DNA of 64,000 bases, taken from assembly GCA_964570585.1 (NCBI GenBank), contig CAZMYR010000001.1:49768-113767 (forward strand), written 5' to 3'. Of this stretch, positions 59,986 to 64,000 are shown piece after piece (the first letter of the stretch is position 1; each line of letters begins with the position of its first letter). The DNA comes from G020354945 sp964570585 (lineage in GTDB: Bacteria > Omnitrophota > Gorgyraeia > JABMRG01 > JAFGKX01). The notes under the pieces are model-generated. The model was not told the origin of the DNA and ran no database searches. It saw only the letters and a list, made by a program, of their open reading frames with translations. Made by a program: the position numbers and the translations under genes.

Positions 59986-61295
59986 AATAACTCTCTTTTC
60001 GCCTGTTTTATAAGATGCACAAGCGGTATCTTTGACGGACATACATACGAACAGGCTCCGCATTCTATGCAATCTGCTACATTAAAGTCAGAAGCAATAT
60101 CGAGCCTTCCTTTTTCAGCAGCAATAGCTATGGTTGCAGGCACAAGATTAACAGGGCAGACCTCCACGCACTTTCCGCATCTTATACAGTGTTGCTGCCG
60201 GGGCACAGTCGCTTTCTCTTTGCTTAGAAAAATAATCCCCGATGTTCCCTTTACAACAGGGACATTTTCAGTATACTGGCAAAGGCCCATCATTGGGCCG
60301 CCAAAGATTATCTTTCCCAACTCTTTCGTTAAACCACCGCATTCATCTATTAAATCCGATACAGGCGTGCCTATTCTTACAAGAAGATTTGCTTGATTTT
60401 TTACAGCATCGCCGCACACTGTCACTACCCTTTCATGCAAAGGCTTTTTATACCGGGCTGCTTCATATACAGCTAAAGCAGTCCCTACATTATCTACAAG
60501 GCAGCCAACATCAAAAGGCAAACCATCCGGCGGAACTTCTCTGTTTAAAAGGGCCTTTATGAGTTGTTTCTCGCCTCCTTGGGGATATTTAGTGTGGAGG
60601 CTAACGACCTCCAAGTTGTAAGTTGTAAGTTGTAAGTTGTAAGTTGCCTCTCGCATAGTTTTTATTGCGTCGGGCTTATTGTCCTCTATCGCAATTATAC
60701 CTTTTTTTACGCCTATGGTCTTCATTATTAAAAGAGCACCTTTTACTATATCCTGTGCTCGCTCCAGCATAAGTCTATGGTCACAAGAAAGATATGGTTC
60801 GCACTCTGCGCCATTTAATATAAATGTATCTATTTTTTTCTCCCTAGGAGGGGTGAGTTTAACATGGGTAGGAAAACCAGCACCTCCTAAACCAACAACG
60901 CCCGCTTCCTTTACAATATTTATTATCTCCTGCGGATTTAATGCATCTATGTTAACTCCGGAAGCTTTAAAACCGGGTTCATCTTTACCATCAGAATCTA
61001 TAATAACAGAATTACAAACTCCTAATAAGGGATGGGGCCTTAGTTCTATCTTTGTTACCTTTCCTGAAATAGAAGAGTGGGCATAGGAAGAAATAAACTT
61101 ATCTGACCTGCCTATTAGTGTGCCTGTTTTTACCTCATCGCCGACTGAAACCGTCGGCTCGCATACTGCGCCTACGTGCTGGCTGAGAGGTATTATAACC
61201 TGCTCAGGAATTTTTGCCTTCTTTATGCCTATATTCTTTGTTAATCTTTTAAAATACGGAGGATGGACTCCGCCCGGAAATGTTCTTCTCATCAT
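59967..61295 (-). CDS. rnfC: RnfC, NADH-binding subunit
   Basis: 442 residues (441 if the second ATG is used). TFPGGVHPP and the NADH/FMN-binding Rossmann-like region (GVVGLGGAGFPTHVKL, LNGAECEPYL, KYPQGGEKQLI), then two 4Fe-4S clusters (CIRCGKCVEVCPVNLVP, CIECGACSYVCPSKIPL). It passes electrons to NAD. First gene of rnfCDGEAB. An AAGTTGT heptamer array is inserted just before KYPQGGEKQLI. No Shine-Dalgarno site is present and the promoter is only nine bases away. Confidence 0.95.
   Translation of the reverse strand: MMRRTFPGGVHPPYFKRLTKNIGIKKAKIPEQVIIPLSQHVGAVCEPTVSVGDEVKTGTLIGRSDKFISSYAHSSISGKVTKIELRPHPLLGVCNSVIIDSDGKDEPGFKASGVNIDALNPQEIINIVKEAGVVGLGGAGFPTHVKLTPPREKKIDTFILNGAECEPYLSCDHRLMLERAQDIVKGALLIMKTIGVKKGIIAIEDNKPDAIKTMREATYNLQLTTYNLEVVSLHTKYPQGGEKQLIKALLNREVPPDGLPFDVGCLVDNVGTALAVYEAARYKKPLHERVVTVCGDAVKNQANLLVRIGTPVSDLIDECGGLTKELGKIIFGGPMMGLCQYTENVPVVKGTSGIIFLSKEKATVPRQQHCIRCGKCVEVCPVNLVPATIAIAAEKGRLDIASDFNVADCIECGACSYVCPSKIPLVHLIKQAKRELLCRTVK
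60613..60647. repeat. Heptanucleotide tandem repeat (AAGTTGT x4-5) in rnfC
   Basis: Four exact copies plus one with a final C, coding for TYNLQLTTYNLEVV on the minus strand. In total 35 bp, which is not a multiple of three. Confidence 0.9.
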
Positions 61296-61304
61296 AGTAA
61301 AATC

Positions 61305-61333
61305 ATTATAGTAAATGCGACGATTTTTGTCAA
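61305..61333 (-). promoter_or_regulatory. Perfect-consensus promoter of the rnf operon
   Basis: Minus strand TTGACA (61333-61328), 17-bp spacer, TATAAT (61310-61305). Only nine bases separate the -10 from the rnfC ATG at 61295, so transcription should start two or three bases before the start codon (leaderless mRNA). Confidence 0.8.
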
Positions 61334-61370
61334 CACAAAGGGAACGCCCAATACTTTTTTGGCAGAGTCA

Positions 61371-61399
61371 TTGACAAACCTTTATTTTGGCAATATAAT
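61371..61399 (+). promoter_or_regulatory. Perfect-consensus promoter of the Cys-rich small protein gene
   Basis: TTGACA (61371-61376), 17-bp spacer, TATAAT (61394-61399). It is back to back with the rnf promoter, whose -35 is 38 bp away. Expected leader of about 14 nt with GAGGTGA. Confidence 0.8.
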
Positions 61400-61419
61400 A
61401 TATATAGAGGTGAGCTACA

Positions 61420-61593
61420 ATGGCTATGCTCTGCTGTGAGAGATGTCAATTTTTCTGGAGCTGCGAGAGGAAATGGTATCGCGGTGAACGCGGCGAAGAG
61501 AATGTATGCTGCGACAGATGCGATTTTTATAAACAATGCCTAAAAGAAAACAAACAAAGTAAAAGGCCTTCCCTAAAAGACAAAAAAACCTAA
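61420..61593 (+). CDS. Cys-rich small protein (57 residues)
   Basis: MAMLCCERCQFFWSCERK starts a compact protein with nine cysteines in CCxxC-x5-C and CCDRC-x5-C halves, suggesting two similar zinc or Fe-S half-sites. The tail is Lys-rich. GAGGTGA precedes the ATG, and a perfect-consensus promoter lies 20 bp upstream. It ends 4 bp into the end of the convergent MFS gene. I do not recognise the family. Confidence 0.72.
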   Translation: MAMLCCERCQFFWSCERKWYRGERGEENVCCDRCDFYKQCLKENKQSKRPSLKDKKT

Positions 61594-62888
61594 CCAGTAA
61601 CCTTTTTTCTATTATTTATCCGCCTTAGGCCAAAAATCCCGGCATAACCGCACAAAACCCCAACTACAATCAAAATATACGAAGTGTCTATAAATTCTGC
61701 TAAAATTGAAACCAGCAACATAAATATTAAAAATGCCAGATGCATTACGGCCTCCAATGAAGAAAATGCGCGGCCGCGTAATTCTTCAGGCATTAGCTCA
61801 TGAACTATCGTGTTTGATGATATCATAATGGGGGCAACAAACAATCCGAATATAGCCGCTAAACCGGCCACTACATGAAAAACCGGGTATGCCATTACAA
61901 AGATAACGAACTGAACAATCACAATGCCTGATAAGGCCAGGCTTAAGAATATTGCTTTTGTTTTTGAGAACAAATGACCAAACCTTCCATATGCCAGAGA
62001 ACCTATAAATAATCCAGTGCCGAAAAAGACCGCCAGAAGGCCTAAGTGCTTGGTGGCGGTGCCTAATGTTTGCTGAACGAAAACTATAACTACTATATAA
62101 CTAGCTCCTATTGCGCTCCACAATAAAAATAAAGTTCCTATGATAAAATGCATTTTCCGATGCTGCAATAAATATCCGATACCTTCCTTTATCTCCATAA
62201 ATACAGACTTTTTAATGGCCTCTCCTATCTCTCTGCTGACCTGTCCTATTTCCCTGCTGATATAATATATATTTTTCTTAAACTCTCCCCTTCTATAATC
62301 TATTCTCATAAAAGAGATGAAAAGTGCAGACACAAAAAATGTCGTTGAGTCAATAACAAATGCTGTCTTTACTCCAAATATCGGTAAAATAAATATTCCG
62401 CCGATACCAAGGCCTAAAACAGCCGCTATCATTCCTGTGGTAGTTATTAAAGAGTTTGCCAGAAGCAACTCTTCTTGTGAGACTAAATCCGGAATTATGG
62501 ACATTTTGGCAGGTAAGAAAAAACGGGTCATAGAAAATGCAATAAAAACTATTATATAAACCGGAAAAATAGGTGTAAATTTTGGGGCAAGGAAACAGTA
62601 TAAAGCGACAAAGAATACAAGTACCCCTCGTATCAAGTCGCTTATAATCATTGTATATTTTTTATTCCATCTATCTGAATAAACACCTGCTACCGGGCCT
62701 ATTACAAATACGGGGATAATAACGAAAGTAAAGAGTTTGGCTAATTCGTAAGCAGAGCCGGGGGCCCTTTTATATATAAGACCTATCAATGCCATCTGTG
62801 TCAGGCGATCGCCAAATTGCGAAATTATCTGCCCCGACCATAAAAAAAAGAAATTTTTATTTTTTAATATTTCGGTTATTTTTGCCAT
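61590..62888 (-). CDS. MFS exporter (MFS_3/EntS-like)
   Basis: 432 residues from the ATG at 62888 (MAKITEILKNKNFFFLWSGQ), eleven to twelve membrane helices. ISQFGDRLTQMAL, GVYSDRWNKKYTMI (motif A-like) and the second-half VHELMPEELRGRAFS are typical of the transmembrane-secretion-effector/EntS branch, which exports siderophores, macrolides or other small molecules. The frame is open 18 codons further upstream, but that part is a dispersed repeat. No clear Shine-Dalgarno site for 62888, so the start is uncertain. Confidence 0.85.
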   Translation of the reverse strand: MAKITEILKNKNFFFLWSGQIISQFGDRLTQMALIGLIYKRAPGSAYELAKLFTFVIIPVFVIGPVAGVYSDRWNKKYTMIISDLIRGVLVFFVALYCFLAPKFTPIFPVYIIVFIAFSMTRFFLPAKMSIIPDLVSQEELLLANSLITTTGMIAAVLGLGIGGIFILPIFGVKTAFVIDSTTFFVSALFISFMRIDYRRGEFKKNIYYISREIGQVSREIGEAIKKSVFMEIKEGIGYLLQHRKMHFIIGTLFLLWSAIGASYIVVIVFVQQTLGTATKHLGLLAVFFGTGLFIGSLAYGRFGHLFSKTKAIFLSLALSGIVIVQFVIFVMAYPVFHVVAGLAAIFGLFVAPIMISSNTIVHELMPEELRGRAFSSLEAVMHLAFLIFMLLVSILAEFIDTSYILIVVGVLCGYAGIFGLRRINNRKKVTG

Positions 62889-62901
62889 GGGGTCATATGG
62901 A

Positions 62902-62942
62902 AGTCCCTCCGATGTTCCTATTCGTCGCATCGTTCGGGACAA
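62902..62942. repeat. Dispersed GTCCCTCCGATG repeat, copy B
   Basis: GTCCCTCCGATGTTCC, then GTCGCATCGTT and GGGACA, matching the minus strand of 43311-43370 with a shorter centre. It lies between the MFS gene and tRNA-Thr. CGATG/CATCG can pair. Confidence 0.55.
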
Positions 62943-62958
62943 TCCGCCTTTGGCGGGT

Positions 62959-63034
62959 TGGAGCCCGCGGTCCGATTCGAACGGACGACCTGAGCTTTAC
63001 GAAAGCCCTGCTCTACCAGCTGAGCTACGCGGGC
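62959..63034 (-). tRNA. tRNA-Thr (CGU)
   Basis: 76 bases with encoded CCA. Acceptor GCCCGCG pairs with CGCGGGC; D-arm AGCTCAGCTGGTAGAGC; anticodon loop TTCGTAA (CGU, reading ACG); T-loop TTCGAAT. Confidence 0.95.
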
Positions 63035-63107
63035 ATAAAATTTGCTTCGCAAATTTAGTCTCAAGTCGTAAGAGATACTTAAAACTTATGACTTACTACT
63101 TAAGACT

Positions 63108-63136
63108 GCAAAATCTTGCCAATGGCAAGATTTTGC
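63108..63136. terminator. Hairpin directly after tRNA-Phe
   Basis: Perfect 13-base arms GCAAAATCTTGCC/GGCAAGATTTTGC with loop AAT, one base beyond the CCA end of tRNA-Phe. It may terminate or define processing of the tRNA. Between it and tRNA-Thr is a decayed heptad-like stretch. Confidence 0.55.
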
Positions 63137-63137
63137 G

Positions 63138-63212
63138 TGGTGCCGGGGGGCAGAATCGGACTGCCCACGCCGGCCTTTTCAGGGCCGCGCTCTACCACTG
63201 AGCTACCCCGGC
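63138..63212 (-). tRNA. tRNA-Phe (GAA)
   Basis: 75 bases with encoded CCA. Acceptor GCCGGGG pairs with CCCCGGC; D-arm AGCTCAGTGGTAGAGC; anticodon stem CGGCC/GGCCG and loop CTGAAAA (GAA); T-loop TCCGATT. Confidence 0.95.
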
Positions 63213-63370
63213 ACTATAGTATCGTTTTTAAACTTATCAGATTATATCAACAAGATGGAGTTCTGTAAACTATAAATATAAAAACCGCTAATATTTATAG
63301 CCCTCGGTTTACATAAATGCTCCTTTCCGTCGCATTCTAATAATCTCTGGGGGGCTTGGTTCGCAAAGTT
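63213..63370. other. Intergenic stretch right of the tRNAs
   Basis: A/T-rich, without a gene or tRNA that I can see. It contains TATAAATAT-type sequence and a G-run (63350-63356), then the first 54-bp element. Confidence 0.4.
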
Positions 63371-63424
63371 TGGTAGCCCCAACGGGGTTGTGGGGCTTTT
63401 GAATTCAATTGAGGCATTCTACCA
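63371..63424. repeat. 54-bp imperfect palindrome, copy 1
   Basis: Begins TGGTAGCCCCAACGGG, has TTGAATTCAA near the centre, ends CTACCA. TGGTAG/CTACCA ends pair exactly. Same length and landmarks as the element at 63947-64000, 576 bp away. Confidence 0.75.
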
Positions 63425-63498
63425 CATTTCCCACCACATTTTCAACCCTATTTTGTTAAAAAGAGTCTGCTTTTTTTACTAATTCAATAGTGTTTTTG

Positions 63499-63528
63499 TT
63501 TGCACTGAAGCTGAATTATTGTTATAAT
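63499..63528 (+). promoter_or_regulatory. Possible promoter of the small hydrophobic ORF
   Basis: TTTGCA (63499-63504), 18-bp spacer, TATAAT (63523-63528). An ATG at 63533 lies too close for a leader; the ATG at 63586 would have a leader of about 50 nt. Confidence 0.5.
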
Positions 63529-63585
63529 AGTTATGTTAATAAAAGAATCATATGAATATAGCAAGCCGATATATTTACTTTTGCC

Positions 63586-63804
63586 ATGTGGTATTTTAAT
63601 ATGGTTTATTTTTTTTCCTTTTTATTGGTTATGGCAGTTTTTATATGGATTAATAAAATAATAACTTTTATGAGTCTTGATATGCGCTGGTTATGGCTTG
63701 TGGCTTTCAACAAGAAAGCAGATAAATTTATTTACCTAGCAATAATTATTATATCCTGCCTTATGTTAACGTTACATTGGTTAATACGTTTAAAAATATT
63801 GTAA
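63586..63804 (+). CDS. Small hydrophobic membrane protein, hypothetical
   Basis: 72 residues with two strong membrane segments (about 5-30 and 48-68) around a short RWLWLVAFNKKADK loop. No family recognised and no clear Shine-Dalgarno site. A second hydrophobic frame, 63533-63661 (42 residues, MLIKESYEYSKPIYLL start), overlaps it; the two may be halves of one frameshifted gene. It lies between the two 54-bp elements like the gene of a cassette. Confidence 0.4.
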   Translation: MWYFNMVYFFSFLLVMAVFIWINKIITFMSLDMRWLWLVAFNKKADKFIYLAIIIISCLMLTLHWLIRLKIL

Positions 63805-63946
63805 AATAAATAATCGATTTTTTTCTTCTCTCCATAAGATTTCTATTTATATATACCTATCTCGGGTTATTACTACTTAATTTTTATAGGGTTATGTTAA
63901 TGTGGTGGGTTTTGAGATGGTAAAATGCGGTGTGCTCAAAAAGATA

Positions 63947-64000
63947 TGGTAGCCCCAACGGGATTTGATACTTTTTGAATTCAAAATGCCCGTTCCACCA
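63947..64000. repeat. 54-bp imperfect palindrome, copy 2
   Basis: Begins TGGTAGCCCCAACGGG, centre TTTTGAATTCAAAA, inner stem AACGGG/CCCGTT, ends CCACCA at the window edge. The first 23 bases resemble the 3' end of a tRNA gene read on the other strand (T-stem, acceptor, CCA). The array may continue beyond the window. Confidence 0.75.

Noticed and set aside
59986..60072. 29-residue N-terminal extension of RnfD
   Set aside because: It lies within rnfC and is followed by the conserved RnfD start MPNSKIIVSVSPHI.
63371..64000. True integron attC sites
   Set aside because: The elements have AAC and, in one copy, GTT triplets, but not the RYYYAAC and GTTRRRY boxes; no integrase is visible. Kept only as cassette-like.
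63947..64000. Complete tRNA gene at the right edge
   Set aside because: Only a T-stem/acceptor-like 3' portion is present; no D-arm or anticodon arm can be drawn.

Overview
The window looks like part of a free-living or episymbiotic Gram-negative bacterium from a little-cultivated lineage, most probably Candidatus Omnitrophota (OP3). This is inference: the main reasons are one reading frame of more than 24.7 kb with a signal peptide and a SecA-like motor, a complete rnfCDGEAB operon, a tripartite RND/TolC efflux system (hence an outer membrane), and many small dispersed repeats. TGA is used as a normal stop. A run of exactly 100 N (57232-57331) shows that this is a scaffolded metagenome assembly.

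Region 1 (1-24779, minus strand) is one uninterrupted open frame that runs off the left edge: at least 8,259 codons. In order it encodes a signal peptide, a TraB/TIKI/ChaN-like domain, a SecA-like DEAD-box ATPase, about ten membrane helices, a long coiled coil with an internal duplication, several thousand residues of mostly beta-rich sequence of unknown function, and near the left edge a multi-helix membrane block carrying an HExxH motif. A consensus promoter lies 136 bp upstream of its start.

Region 2 (24780-35183) is accessory DNA. It holds a 201-bp inverted-repeat element, a BrnT/CopG-type toxin-antitoxin pair, an IscB RNA-guided nuclease with its upstream omega RNA, a Fic AMP-transferase, a four-gene operon (excisionase-like HTH, aldehyde dehydrogenase, membrane histidine kinase, and a receiver domain fused to an acyl carrier protein), and an AbrB/RelE pair transcribed divergently from that operon.

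Region 3 (35223-47334) is an efflux operon read leftward: an AMIN-AMIN-TolC outer membrane factor, a membrane fusion protein and two different RND pumps, one with a C-terminal winged helix. Upstream is a ROK-family repressor/kinase. Region 4 (47570-56349) is mostly housekeeping: MgtE, PilZ, small membrane proteins, a Doc/RHH pair, initiator tRNA, S1-domain protein, FtsB, enolase, phosphohexomutase, PurN, a short RACo-like ASKHA protein and thioredoxin.

Region 5 (56448-61295) is the Rnf ferredoxin:NAD oxidoreductase operon, driven by a perfect-consensus promoter only nine bases from the rnfC start. Region 6 (61371-64000) has a 57-residue Cys-rich protein, an MFS exporter, tRNA-Thr(CGU), tRNA-Phe(GAA), and a small hydrophobic ORF bracketed by two 54-bp imperfect palindromes.

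Small repeats run through the right half: heptanucleotide tandem repeats (some inside pgm and rnfC), a 45-bp GGGGACA-type element, GGGACxGTCCC palindromes, and an 11-bp tandem motif present at two loci 20 kb apart.
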